A DNA stretch of 64,000 bases from Arion vulgaris (GCA_020796225.1 CM036767.1:18493927-18557926), one strand, 5' to 3'; positions 52,800 through 63,184 are shown, counted from the stretch's first letter. Numbers and translations: made by a program. The notes: generated by a model from the letters alone, not told the origin.

Positions 52800-52910
52800 T
52801 TTATGATGACTATCATCATAGCACTCCGGACATGTCCATATATGGTCCGATCTCCTCCACAACAAATCTAGCAGAGTCCAGTAGCCCAACACGCCTGTTC
52901 GATGTTGATG
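52800..52910 (-). mobile_element. LINE-R 3' end fragment
   Basis: CACTCCGGACATGTCCATAT and GGTCCGATCTCCTCCAC correspond on the minus strand to the C-terminal CPE motif region seen at 59235-59270. Confidence 0.68.
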
Positions 52911-53123
52911 AATCAATCTTTTTTACTTATTTAATATGTCGTTCTTTTCGGGCTGATGTAATATCGACACCAATATATTTTAATCTGGTCAGCGACTGGG
53001 ATTCACAACGCTGAAACTCATCTGTTTGGGAGACATTAATTCTCCATTGTGAATTAATACAACTATTAAAGGGGATTATGGAGGTCTGGAAACATTAGGT
53101 TGGGTTAACACGTTATTTATACC

Positions 53124-53510
53124 TTCTAGACCAGTGGTTCTTAAACTGTGCATTACCTCTGACCCCACCTTTAAATGCGTTTTGCTGCGGCGGACCCCAA
53201 ACGTTTCTATAGATATCTTCTAGCGATGGAGTTATTATTACACCAACAGTCAAACTGTCTCCAATTTCTCAGACTGCAGGAAACTTCAAATGATCTTTTA
53301 ATTTTGTCATGTCAGACATTTAGACTCCTGCTCCTTTGATTTCGCAGCGGAACTAGTTTACCACTGTTTTTATACATAGTTGTAAAATTTATTTTTCTAT
53401 TGAAATATCAAAGATTATAAGATTTCTTTAAGCGCTTGAGGACCACCCTATGAGAACCTCTCGGACCTCCGGGGTCCATGGACCACAGTTTGTGAAAAGC
53501 TGCCTTAGGG
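53124..53510 (-). mobile_element. hAT-J MITE copy
   Basis: The element 53132-53502 has termini CAGTGGTTCTTAAACTGTG and CACAGTTTGTGAAAAGCTG. The 5' flank TTCTAGAC fits the hAT target preference; the 3' flank has diverged. Confidence 0.8.
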
Positions 53511-53514
53511 TATG

Positions 53515-53675
53515 AAGTAACTCGACTTCACATTTCGATGTCCTAGTGTTTGGGAGGTAGGAAGGCTAATTCCTTTCCTCACGTATGGAACATGGAATGT
53601 AGAATTGAACCCACGATCTTCTTGTTTCCGAGTCGATAGTCAAACGCTTATGCATTACGCTATTCCGTCCCACCT
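53515..53675 (-). mobile_element. tRNA-like SINE head (unclassified)
   Basis: The minus strand GAATAGCGTAATGCATAAGC, CGGAAACAAGAAGATCG and GTGGGTTCAATTC give A-box and B-box order with a tRNA-like long variable region. Seen once. Confidence 0.55.
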
Positions 53676-53784
53676 GTGAATCCGGTTATCCAATGTTATT
53701 GTTTAAAAAGCCAACATCTAGATACAAAAAAACAGAGATAGTAAATGCCCCAAACTACTCATGACAATCTTGGTGCCATGGCAG

Positions 53785-53785
53785 A

Positions 53786-53818
<33 letters not shown>

Positions 53819-53992
53819 AACAATAGAGAGAGAAAGAAAGATAGAGAGAAAGAAAGAAAGCGAGAGAGAGGGCAGGAGAGGCAGAGAAAGAAAAAGAAAG
53901 AGAGAAAGAAAGAGAGAGAGAGAGAAAGAAAGATAGCGAAGTAAAGATAGAGAATGAGAGAGAGAAAAAAAAGAGAGAGAGAGAAAGAAATG
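53785..53992. repeat. GA/GAAA-rich purine tract
   Basis: Imperfect (GA)n and (GAAA)n. The frames on both strands are artefacts. Confidence 0.93.
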
Positions 53993-54189
53993 GGCCATGA
54001 TCACATTGAGGAAACATTTTTTTAAAATTTGAATAATGTGCATTGAGGAAAAGAATCGGCCCTCCTACCTTCTGCACACTAGGAGCTAGACATATTAATT
54101 GAAGTGACTTCCTACGTTAAGGTCTGACAAGACTACGGATAATTTTATTTTTCATTAATGGGCATTGAATGCGATAAAGAATAATTATA

Positions 54190-54232
54190 ATGATGATATA
54201 ATGATGATAATGATGATGTTGATGATGATGAT

Positions 54233-54263
<31 letters not shown>

Positions 54264-54290
54264 GGATGATGATGATGATGGTATGATGAA
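54190..54290. repeat. (GAT)n microsatellite
   Basis: ATGATGATG repeats with interruptions. Confidence 0.95.
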
Positions 54291-54639
54291 GAAAGACAAG
54301 GACACCCACACATATAGCTACGATAACTGATTATCAAGGACCGTATCGTTAGGAAATATAGTTCCGCTAACGAGATCCAATTTATATTTTTAGAAAATCG
54401 TTGTTTTGATCAAATCGATCACGTGACAGATGTTGATTAATGAAATAATTATGTTAGATTTCCTGAGGCTGATGTAGTGTTGTGTCATGTGACTATTGTT
54501 TTTGTTTACGAGAATTATAAACGTTTGCCAAAAGAATATTGATTGTATAATTTGGACAATCGTCAAAGATATATTGCTTGTATATTTGTGATTTGGAGTG
54601 TGAAAAGAAATGAGCAATGTGACATTTTGAAAGAGATCG
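54291..54639. other. Unassigned AT-rich spacer
   Basis: No element recognised. Confidence 0.4.
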
Positions 54640-54905
54640 ATCCCGTGTGTTGTCAGGGCTCGTAAAGGGAGCAAAGAATAGTAACACTGTGACCTATAAG
54701 GCATGTCGTAAAAGGCGACTGCGGTAGGGGCTAGGGAAGCTATCTTAGTAAATAAAAAGCGTCGCAGAAATTGGATTGCTGGCCTACTTGTAGGCGCATA
54801 ACTGGTACAACGTACAATCGCTCTTAGTCTCAGATCACATACAAATTAGAAAAAGTGGTTTAACAAGTTTTCGATATGAACCGTTCGAAGAAGAAGAAGA
54901 AGATG
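54640..54905 (+). mobile_element. SINE-B copy at the edge of the 39-bp array
   Basis: From CGTGTGTTGTCAGGGCTCG through GGCATGTCGTAAAAGGCGAC and GCGTCGCAGAAATTGGATTG to CCGTTCGAAGAAGAAGAAG. The 39-bp array starts within about 10 bp of the tail. Confidence 0.9.
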
Positions 54906-54911
54906 AAGGAA

Positions 54912-56095
54912 AGAAACGTGCAATGTGTCATTGTGACTTCCAATCATAAGTAAGACGTGCAATTTGTCATTGTGACTTCCAATCATAAGTAAGACGTGCA
55001 ATGTGTCATTGTGACTTCCAATCATAAGTAAGACGTGCAATGTGTCATTGTGACTTCCAATCATAAGTAAGACGTGCAATGTGTCATTGTGACTTCCAAT
55101 CATAAGTAAGACGTGCAATGTGTCATTGTGACTTCCAATCATAAGTAAGACGTGCAATTTGTCATTGTGACTTCCAATCATAAGTAAGACGTCAATGTGT
55201 CATTGTGACTTCCAATCATAAGTAAGACGTGCAATGTGGCATTGTGACTTCCAATCATAAGTAAGACGTGCAATGTGTCATTGTGACTTCCAATCATAAG
55301 TAAGACGTGCAATGTGTCATTGTGACTTCCAATCATAAGTAAGACGTGCAATGTGTCATTGTGACTTCCAATCATAAGTAAGACGTGCAATGTGTCATTG
55401 TGACTTCCAATCATAAGTAAGACGTGCAATGTGTCATTGTGACTTCCAATCATAAGTAAGACGTGCAATGTGTCATTGTGACTTCCAATCATAAGTAAGA
55501 CGTGCAATGTGTCATTGTGACTTCCAATCATAAGTAAGACGTGCAATGTGTCATTGTGACTTCCAATCATAAGTAAGACGTGCAATGTGTCATTGTGACT
55601 TCCAATCATAAGTAAGACGTGCAATGTGTCATTGTGACTTCCAATCATAAGTAAGACGTGCAATGTGGCATTGTGACTTCCAATCATAAGTAAGACGTGC
55701 AATGTGTCATTGTGACTTCCAATCATAAGTAAGACGTGCAATGTGTCATTGTGACTTCCAATCATAAGTAAGACGTGCAATGTGTCATTGTGACTTCCAA
55801 TCATAAGTAAGACGTGCAATGTGTCATTGTGACTTCCAATCATAAGTAAGACGTGCAATGTGTCATTGTGACTTCCAATCATAAGTAAGACGTGCAATGT
55901 GTCATTGTGACTTCCAATCATAAGTAAGACGTGCAATGTGTCATTGTGACTTCCAATCATAAGTAAGACGTGCAATGTGTCATTGTGACTTCCAATCATA
56001 AGTAAGACGTGCAATGTGTCATTGTGACTTCCAATCATAAGTAAGACGTGCAATGTGTCATTGTGACTTCCAATCATGAGTAAGACGTGCAATGT
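54912..56095. repeat. 39-bp tandem array
   Basis: About 30 copies of a unit containing GACGTGCAATGTGTCATTGT and GACTTCCAATCATAAGTAA. Very few variants (AATTTGTC, AATGTGGC, one two-base deletion at 55191). The 349-codon minus-strand frame is a period-3 artefact. Confidence 0.96.
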
Positions 56096-56339
56096 GACAG
56101 TGTGACTTCGAATGATAAGAGAGACGGGGAATTTGACTAACAGAAGAACCACGAACTCCGTAGCAACGACTATATTACCGATGTAATTTGGAAGACTGTG
56201 GAAATTGGTGTAAGAATTGTATTTCAATCTGTTTAATGACTTTTGACCAGGCAGTAGCTTTGCAGCCTACTCATATAGGTTTTAAACTACCAAAGGTTAT
56301 TTAGCATGTTGTACATCAACACGATGCTGATGATAGAGC
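56096..56339. other. Unassigned spacer
   Basis: No clear element. Confidence 0.4.
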
Positions 56340-56487
56340 GTACGTCTACGATAGGACTAGGAACTCAATCTCACCTACACTAAGATTAGGGATATCTGGG
56401 GAAATATTCTGATAGCTTCACGAGGAATAGGAACCAAATACATATTGAACGAGAGGTGGGCACCTTACCTCCACGCCATAGAGACGT
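56340..56487 (-). mobile_element. SINE-H copy
   Basis: Minus strand: CGTCTCTATGGCGTGGAGGT, TGCCCACCTCTCGTTC, GGTTCCTATTCC, CAGATATCCCTAATCTTAGT and GTAGGTGAGATTGAGTTCC. Confidence 0.8.
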
Positions 56488-56529
56488 GGAAGTTTTAATA
56501 TTTAATATGAGAAGTTTATAAACAACTCG

Positions 56530-56672
56530 TTTTCTTATCATGAAGTACATTCTTATCATGAAGTACATTCTTATCATGAAGTACATTCTTATCATGAAGT
56601 ACATTCTTATCATGAAGTACATTCTTATCATGAAGTACATTCTTATCATGAAGTACATTCTTATCATGAAGT
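56530..56672. repeat. 18-bp perfect tandem repeat, eight copies
   Basis: Eight near-identical copies of ATTCTTATCATGAAGTAC. Confidence 0.95.
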
Positions 56673-56789
56673 ATATAAACAACATACATATATAAAAGTA
56701 TACACATATAACATACATGCACATATTATTCATAGTAGCTTCAAGTATATTTGTAACAAGTAAATAAAAAGTGAGAAGAACCCCAGGGA

Positions 56790-56877
56790 ATCACGAAGCC
56801 AAGAATATGGTAATCAAATATACAGTAAATTTAAATACTTGTTTGCTGTCGATTTATTGACCATATTCTTGGCTCCC
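56790..56877. repeat. Short inverted repeat
   Basis: GCCAAGAATATGGT and ACCATATTCTTGGC are perfect 14-bp arms separated by about 50 bp. TTCTTGGCTCCCAT recurs at 57162 inside the adjacent LINE. Confidence 0.75.
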
Positions 56878-56892
56878 ATTCATTCATCTTTC

Positions 56893-57180
56893 CATTAATC
56901 CTCTCCGCTCCTCGTGGAGCATAGGGCCTCAACAGTTGTTCGCCACTCTTCTCGGTCTCTGGCTGTTCTTTTTATATTCTCCCAGGTCAATTGAGCACTC
57001 TTCAGCTCCTCAGTAAGACCTCGTCTCCAAGTCTGCTTAGGGCGTCCTCTTTTTCGTTTTCCCTGCGGGTTCCACTCGAGCACCTGTCTAGTGACACTCG
57101 ACTGTGTCTTCCGCAAGGTATGGCCTATCCATCGACATCTTCTCCTCTTGACCTGTGTCATTCTTGGCTCCCATGCTTCC
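56893..57180 (-). mobile_element. LINE ORF2 C-terminus, frame intact for 88 codons
   Basis: The minus strand reads MTQVKRRRCRWIGHTLRKTQ, LEWNPQGKRKRGRPKQTWRR and WENIKRTARDREEWRTTVEA, then LCSTRSGED and a stop. This is the standard end of a widespread LINE group in molluscs and cnidarians. It is 5'-truncated, but this part has no internal stop, so it may be fairly young. Confidence 0.88.
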
Positions 57181-57337
57181 CTTATGGTTCTTAAAGTTGA
57201 TCATTAACACGATGGATAATGTAGTTAGCGTCACTCCCGATAAATTTACTCTTTAGTGTTCTTCTGTGAATGTGACCATATTGTAGCTGTTTTGTCATGA
57301 GATCTGTTTTATCAGAACTTCTTAATAGAACGCTCCA

Positions 57338-57598
57338 CGCCTGTGTGTTGCGAGGCTCTCAGTAGGAGCAAAGAATAGTGTCACTGTGACCTACAGGGCA
57401 TGTCGTAAGAGTCGACTGAGGTAGAGGCATAGGAAGATACCTAGTAAATAAAAAGGCTCCAGAAATCGGATGTGCTGGCTTACTTGTAGGCTCATAACTG
57501 GCACAGAGAACAATCGCTCTTAGTCTCAGATCACATACAAATCACACAGAGTGGTTTAACAAGTGGTCGATATGGAGCGTTCTTCTTCTTCTTCTTCT
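57338..57598 (+). mobile_element. SINE-B copy with inverted terminal duplication
   Basis: From CTGTGTGTTGCGAGGCTCTC to GTGGTTTAACAAGTGGTCGA and TATGGAGCGTTC. Instead of (GAA)n it continues as (TTC)n into an inverted copy of its own 3' end. Confidence 0.88.
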
Positions 57599-57600
57599 TC

Positions 57601-57882
57601 GAGCCCTCCACATTGACCACTTGTATATATCAAACCCTCCACATTGACCACTTGTATATATCAAACCCTCCACATTGACCACTTGTACATATAAAACCCT
57701 CCACATTGACCACTTGTTTATATCATACCCTCCACATTGACCACTTGTACATATAAAACCCTCCACATTGACCACTTGTACATATCATACCCTCCACATT
57801 GACCACTTGTACATATCATACCCTCCACATTGACCACTTGTACATATAAAACCCTCCACATTGACCACTTGTACATATCACG
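57601..57882 (-). repeat. 31-bp array derived from the SINE-B 3' end (inverted)
   Basis: Nine copies. On the minus strand the unit begins ACAAGTGGTCAATGTGGAGG, which matches the SINE-B end ACAAGTGGTCGATATGGAGC at 18 of 20 positions. A spacer such as TTGATATAT follows. Confidence 0.9.
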
Positions 57883-58296
57883 ATTTATTCTTTGTCCATT
57901 CTTTGTTTCAGCTATTTTCTGTTCCACTTCATTTTTCATAATTTCCTTCTTCAATTTTTCTTATTGTTCCGTTCATTTATTTCCCTATATTTTTTTTACC
58001 ATTTCTTTTATTTTTTTTATCATTCCTGCTTCATTTCGGTTTTCATTTTAATTTCTCTGTTCAGATTCTTTTTCTTTGCCGTTTCTTTGCTTTATGGTTC
58101 TCTTTGTTAAGTCCTCTGTTTTATCCGTTCTTTTTGTCCACGTCATTTGTTTCATCATTTTTCTTTTTACCTTTGTTATTTTATCGTCTCTCCGGTTATC
58201 TTTTCCCCACACTTCTGTTGTTTCTTACAACAGTCAAAATAATTTCAACATCTCTAGACATCTGTTATCATTAGATCTTCTCGGTTACCACATAGT
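57883..58296. other. Unassigned T-rich spacer
   Basis: Low-complexity T/C-rich sequence. Frames of 72-77 codons have no domain similarity. Confidence 0.4.
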
Positions 58297-58330
58297 TTCA
58301 ATTGATTGATTGATTGATTGATTGATTGAT
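58297..58330. repeat. (TTGA)n microsatellite
   Basis: About eight TTGA units. Confidence 0.95.
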
Positions 58331-58349
58331 AAGACCATCATCATTGCAA

Positions 58350-58873
58350 TCAAGGGGAGCAAAGAACAGTAGCACTGCGACCTACCAGGCATGTTGTAAG
58401 AAGCGACTGAAATAGGAATCTAGGGAAGCTACCCTCTCAAATAAATGGCGTTGCAGAAATCGGATATGTTGCCTACTTGTAGGGCATGGCACAATGTTCC
58501 ATCGCTCTTAGCCCTTTAGCTGCTAAGGACGTATATATACGTTTCTCCCATTCACTTCTAGAGACACATTAACACGTCTGTTATTATCTCTCCTCTTTGG
58601 GCTAAAGACGTTTTGACACGTTATACATTGCTACTGTCACTGCTATAGGCGTACATTCACGTTTGTGACCTAGAAACAAAGAGTAGCTATTTTTAGCTCA
58701 ATCTTCAGAAAGTATGTAGCAGCGAAAGCTACCCTACCAAATAAAAGACGTTGCAGAAATCGGATGTGCTGCCTACTTGTATGCACATAACTGGCACAGT
58801 GTTTCCATCGCTCTTAATGTCACATCACATACAAATCACAAAAAGTGGTTTCACAATCGATATGGAACGTTCG
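58350..58873 (+). mobile_element. SINE-B pair or copy with internal insertion
   Basis: 58350-58512 carries GGGGAGCAAAGAACAGTAGC to CCATCGCTCTTAG. A roughly 190-bp foreign piece (CCCTTTAGCTGCTAAGGACG onward) follows. 58705-58873 then repeats from AGCTACCCTACCAAATAAA through CCATCGCTCTTAATG to ATATGGAACGTTCGAG. Two partial copies fit better than one, because CATCGCTCTTA occurs twice. Confidence 0.8.
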
Positions 58874-59087
58874 AGTTTTTTTTTTTTTTCCGATCCAGAA
58901 GCACTTGAGCTTTTCAGCTCTTCGGCTCGGTGCCATGGACATCGTAACCCTTCGGTTCGGTGCCACGAACATCTTAAATCTGGGGAATCTGTGGCTTTTT
59001 CTGCCATCTCGCGGAATTGAACCCGCACACACAGAGGATAGTCACCCGTAGTCCAACGCGCTACGAACACGCTGGGCAGACGGGCGA
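58874..59087 (-). mobile_element. SINE-A inserted at a SINE-B tail
   Basis: A T-run at 58875-58889 (poly-A), body GGCACCGAACCGAAGGG on the minus strand and head up to 59087 (GGGTTCAATTCCGCG). It begins exactly where the preceding SINE-B tail would lie. Confidence 0.9.
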
Positions 59088-59189
59088 CGAGTTTATTAAA
59101 GAAGGTAAGGTTTCGGTTTGGGAGGTAACGATATCCACAGATAAAATTTCGAAAAACTTAATGGATCGAAAAAATGATAATGATACACT

Positions 59190-59505
59190 TTTTCAGTTTC
59201 AGTTTCAGTTTCAGTTTGGAATATCTTCATTGCACTCCGGACATGTCCATAGGTGCTCCGATCTCCTTCGCAATATCTCCAACAGCGTCCAGCGACTGAC
59301 CGTACCAGTTCTATTTTGATTGATGAGCCTACTCGTATACCTGTTGTACTGTTCTTTTCTTGCCCCACCAATCTTCAAACCCAGTTCTCGCAATCTAGTA
59401 GTTGACGTGGATTGGTTTAGATGAAGGTCTTCTCTGCGGCCACGCTCTATGAGGGCGTTCACGATGTCAGCTCTGTCCATTGGCTGGACGTCTGATACAC
59501 TTTTT
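59190..59505 (-). mobile_element. LINE-R 3' end with (ACTGAA)n tail
   Basis: The minus strand reads MDRADIVNALIERGRREDLH, GLKIGGARKEQYNRYTSRLI, then RWTLLEILRRRSEHLWTCPE and CNEDIPN. The CPEC pair is part of the C-terminal Cys/His motif. The tail (ACTGAA)n lies at 59190-59217. The 89-codon frame is open. Confidence 0.87.
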
Positions 59506-59574
59506 GCTGACGCATAACAAAAACATTAATGTTCTCAAGTTTTATGTTCGTCAACTTGTATGTATCCTGTAATT

Positions 59575-59645
59575 CATTGGCGGTTCGTGGTCATTTTTCT
59601 TGGTGGTGCCAGACAAAATTTTCGGAAAAATTTTGGTTTTTAGAC
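59575..59645. mobile_element. hAT-F MITE fragment
   Basis: CATTGGCGGTTCGTGGTCAT and TTGGTGGTGCCAGACAAAA match one end of the 2673 MITE. The other end is missing. Confidence 0.6.
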
Positions 59646-59779
59646 TATTTACTATTATTTGTCTATTCCGGGAAGTTATTCCCCCTTTCAAGAAAAAACA
59701 CATGCTTCTGTTAGTTCTTCCCCTTTTGCAACAGCTTGATATTAAAGAGAGTTGGCTATTCATCATCATTATCAAATAG

Positions 59780-60112
59780 CTTGTCCTGAGCAGATTGCCA
59801 CCCCAACAATAATCCGGAACTTCTTTCTCTCGTAGACCAGATTTCCTACCTCTGCAGCCATCGTGTTCAAACCATCAGCTACATCCCGAATCCATCTCTT
59901 CCGTGGTCCTCCTCCTCTCCCTGCCGCCTCCCTCCGCAACGATCCTCTCCAGCACCCATGTCTCTCCATATGTCCAATATATCTCAATTCTCTCTTTCCC
60001 ATCTGTAGCATCAGCCAGCTTTCTCTGAGTTCCTTCTTCATAGATTCACTAGCTCTTCTCTCTGTCCATGACACACGGAGGACTCCTCTGCAACAGCCAT
60101 ATTCAAAAGCAC
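59780..60112 (-). mobile_element. LINE ORF2 C-terminus
   Basis: The minus strand reads GVLRVSWTERRASESMKKEL, LMLQMGKRELRYIGHMERHG, GGGPRKRWIRDVADGLNTMA and NLVYERKKFRIIVGVA. The 114-codon frame is open, so it is a comparatively fresh LINE end of another family. Confidence 0.87.
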
Positions 60113-60149
60113 ACATATGCTTTTCACTGTCTCATCAAATGTTCATGCC

Positions 60150-60310
60150 CCATACACACACGTTGGCTGTACCATACACACACGTTGGCTGTTAAAGAAC
60201 CTCATACACACACGTTGGCTGTACCATACACACACGTTGGGCTGTTTAAAAACCTCCCTACACACACGTTGGCTGTACCATACACACACGTTGGCTGTTA
60301 AAGAACATAA
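60150..60310. repeat. 22-bp array, left block
   Basis: Copies of CACACACGTTGGCTGTACCA+TA with longer spacers such as TTAAAGAACCTC. Same family as 61263-61695. Confidence 0.92.
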
Positions 60311-61262
60311 AATAACAGTTGACATATTTCATACCATCAAACGTGCTGGTTTGTACCCACCTGCCAAGCAACGTTGGCGACCGATACACCCGTTGTGTTC
60401 ATACACAAACGTCTGGCTGTCCAATTTACGCTGTTCGTTTCACCAACAAGGTTAGATGTCTACCACAACAAGTGTTACGATGCCTAGCACCAACCAAGTT
60501 GACTGTACCACTAAACCCAATGTTGGCTGTCTGCAAAAGAACCAAGTGTTCGATGCTATGGCCAGAACCAATACGATGTTGGCTGTACCAAATTTACATG
60601 CAGTTGGCTGTAACCGAATTCACACGTTGGCTGAACCAATTACACGTTGGCTGAACCACACGTTGCGATGTCCATGGCACCAGTTGATAGTTTAAAACTC
60701 ACAGTTGCTGACCAAACACACGTGAAATTAACCCATACACCGTTAGCTATACGCATCACACCGTGGCTGTACCATACACACGTGGTGAGTTTAATATCGT
60801 TTGCTTCCTACACTCCGTTGGCCCGACCATACCAACTTTTACATGAATTACCGTTAGGCTGCTCCATACATTTCAACTCGTTAGGGCTGTACCCTATACC
60901 GCAACGTTGATAGTCCAGACACATGTTCTGCCATCAGTCCGTTCTTCAGGCACACAGCACTTAAGCTATAATATATACACTACGTAGTTGCAGCTGTAAA
61001 CGAAAGTGAATGTGAAATACACTTGGTTGTACCATAAATTGATGGTGGCTGTACCATAACACTATTTGAGTGTACTCTCATTACATAATTGATACATATA
61101 TATAACGTTGACTGTGCCCATTATACGCGTTGGCTGTACGGATAAAACCTTGATCGTACCATGCTGGCAGTTGACTGTACCATATAAACACGTTACGTAC
61201 TATAAACCGTTGGTCTGTACCATACACCACTTGACTGACCATAACATCTGGCGTATACATAA
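60311..61262. other. Suspect blended sequence: 22-bp array mixed with downstream region
   Basis: The segments occur in the same order as 61700-62700: TTTCATACCATCAAACGTG, ACGCTGTTCGTTTCACC, AGTGTTACGATGCC, GATAGTTTAAAACTCA, CAACTTTTACATGAATTACC, ATGTTCTGCCATCA, GTAAACGAAAGTGAATGTGA. Between them, pieces of the 22-bp unit (GTTGGCTGTACCA) replace the bases. No biological process I know interleaves two sequences this finely, so a consensus artefact is likely. Confidence 0.72.
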
Positions 61263-61695
61263 CACACGTTGGCTGTACCATATAAACACGTTGGCTGTAC
61301 CATACACACACGTTGGCTGTACCATATAAACACGTTGGCTGTACCATATAAACACGTTGGCTGTACCATACACACACGTTGACTGTACCATATAAACACG
61401 TTGACTGTACCATATAAACACGTTGACTGTACCATATAAACACGTTTGCTGTACCATACACACACGTTGACTGTACCATATAAACACGTTGGCTGTACCA
61501 TACACACACGTTGACTGTACCATATAAACACGTTGACTGTACCATATAAACACGTTGGCTGTACCATATAAACACGTTGACTGTACCATATAAACACGTT
61601 GGCTGTACCATACACACACGTTGACTGTACCATATAAACACGTTGGCTGTACCATATAAACACGTTGGCTGTACCATATAAACACGTTGGCTGTT
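61263..61695. repeat. 22-bp array, right block
   Basis: About 20 copies of ACACGTTGGCTGTACCATA + TAA or CAC. Variants: GGCTG/GACTG and ATAAAC/ACACAC. The minus-strand frames (FIWYSQRVYMVQ repeats) are shadows. Confidence 0.94.
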
Positions 61696-61771
61696 AAAGA
61701 ACATAAAATAAAAGACAATTACATATTTCGACCCCATCAAACGTGCCTAGAAAAGATTTTTTTTGAACATC

Positions 61772-62240
61772 GCCCACCTGCCCAACTTGTTCGTATAACG
61801 TTGGACGACGGGTGACAAGCCCCCTGTGTGTGTGGTTCAATTCCGCGCGCTGGCAGAAAAGTCACAGGCTCTCCAGATTTACGCTGTTCGTTGCACCGAA
61901 CCGAAGTGTTACGATGTTTATGGCACCGAACCGAAGTGTTACGATGTCTACGGCACCGAACCGAAGTGTTACGATGTCTATGGCACCGAACCGAAGTGTT
62001 ACGATGTCTATGGCACCGAACCGAAGTGTTACGATGTCTACGGCACCGAACCGAAGTGTTACGATGTCTATGGCACCGAACCGAAGTGTTACGATGTCTA
62101 TGGCACCGAACCGAAGTGTTACGATGTCTATGGCACCGAACCGAAGTGTTACGATGTCTATGGCACCGAACCGAAGTGTTACGATGTCTATGGCACCGAG
62201 TGGAATAGTTTAAAACTCAAGTGCTTCTGGATCCAAAAAA
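61772..62240 (+). mobile_element. SINE-A with an internal 30-bp expansion
   Basis: The head GTATAACGTTGGACGACGGG and GTGGTTCAATTCCGCG leads into the body at 61880. The module GGCACCGAACCGAAGTGTTA + CGATGTCTAT is then repeated about ten times (61900-62198). The normal end TTTAAAACTCAAGTGCTTCT and GGATCCAAAAAA follows. Confidence 0.92.
61900..62200 (+). repeat. 30-bp array derived from SINE-A
   Basis: Ten nearly identical units; the only common variant is TCTATGG/TCTACGG. Ordinary SINE-A copies have two imperfect modules here. The period is a multiple of three, which opens three frames of 126-183 codons that are not genes. Confidence 0.94.
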
Positions 62241-62364
62241 ATCTACGTGAACTTAACGCGCATCACCCGCATTACACGCTATACGTGCTTATCTACTCGG
62301 TCTTCACGATCATATACATGATGGGTGAGTTTTTAATATCTTTCTCTCTCTCTCGATCTCTTGC

Positions 62365-62600
62365 GTTCCCGGCCTAGACTGATGGACCAACTTTTATCAT
62401 GAATTTTACCGTGGTTTTAAGGGAATCTGTTCCTCCGTACAGCTTCTCGCGAAGCTCTGTGTTATAGGGCCATGTATTTTTTCTTATACCTGCTAACCGT
62501 TGATAGTCTTGCAGAACATGTTCTGCCGTCATGTCCGCCTTTTTGCAGGGCACAGGCTAGTTGTGCCAATCTTAAATTTGTAGTTTTTAATATATAATCT
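62365..62600 (-). mobile_element. LINE-K 3' relic
   Basis: The minus strand matches 10765-10975: KIGTTSLC, ADMTAEHVLQDYQ and KFMIKVGPSV, with CCGGGAACGCAAGAGATCG at the end. The Cys of QDC is mutated to Tyr. Confidence 0.82.
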
Positions 62601-62767
62601 CCCTTCGTAAGCTTGTCAGCTGTGTAAACGAAAGTGAATGTGAAAGTACTCTGAGGTTGACAAATGTAAATTGATGGAATGTGCTATTCCATAACCTATT
62701 TTATGATGATTAGTAACGTCTTTCTATTATTTTCTATAATTGAATACTATTTTTATATATAATTCGT

Positions 62768-62965
62768 GCCCGTCTGCCCAGCGTGTTAGTAGCGCGTTGG
62801 ACTACGGATGACAAGCCCTCTGTGAGTGCGGGTTCAATTCCGCGGCTGGCAGAAAAGCCACAGGTTCTCCAGATTTACGGTGTTCGTGGCACCGAACCGA
62901 AGGGTTACGATATCTATGACACCGAGCCGAAGAGCTGAAAGCTCAAGTGCTTCTGGATCGGATAT
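62768..62965 (+). mobile_element. SINE-A copy
   Basis: GTAGCGCGTTGGACTACGG (A-box region), GGGTTCAATTCCGCGG (B box), two GGCACCGAACCGAAG/ACACCGAGCCGAAG modules, GTGCTTCTGGATCGG and an (AT)n tail. Confidence 0.9.
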
Positions 62966-63184
62966 ATATATATATATATAAAATTCGTGATTCAATCGAT
63001 AATTAAAAGGACTATTTAATCAAGAACTGAGGTGATCGCGTAAGAATAAATTCAGCTACCGGAAGAATGAAAATGACGTAATTGGTTTGACAATTTTCAT
63101 TGCATTTAAACGTCAAAGGTCAGAGGTCGCAATGTTACTCATAGATAGGCACATTTTAAAATGAACTACTGAAAAATAGTGCGC
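62966..63184. other. Unassigned AT-rich spacer
   Basis: No element recognised. Confidence 0.4.

Noticed and set aside
55178..56227. 349-codon ORF with LLMIGSHNDTLHV repeats
   Set aside because: 39-bp array with period divisible by three; no independent support for expression.
58513..58704. piggyBac-like MITE start (CCCTTTAGCTGCTAAGG)
   Set aside because: Only one end is visible, and no TTAA target duplication was found, so I left it as an unnamed insertion.
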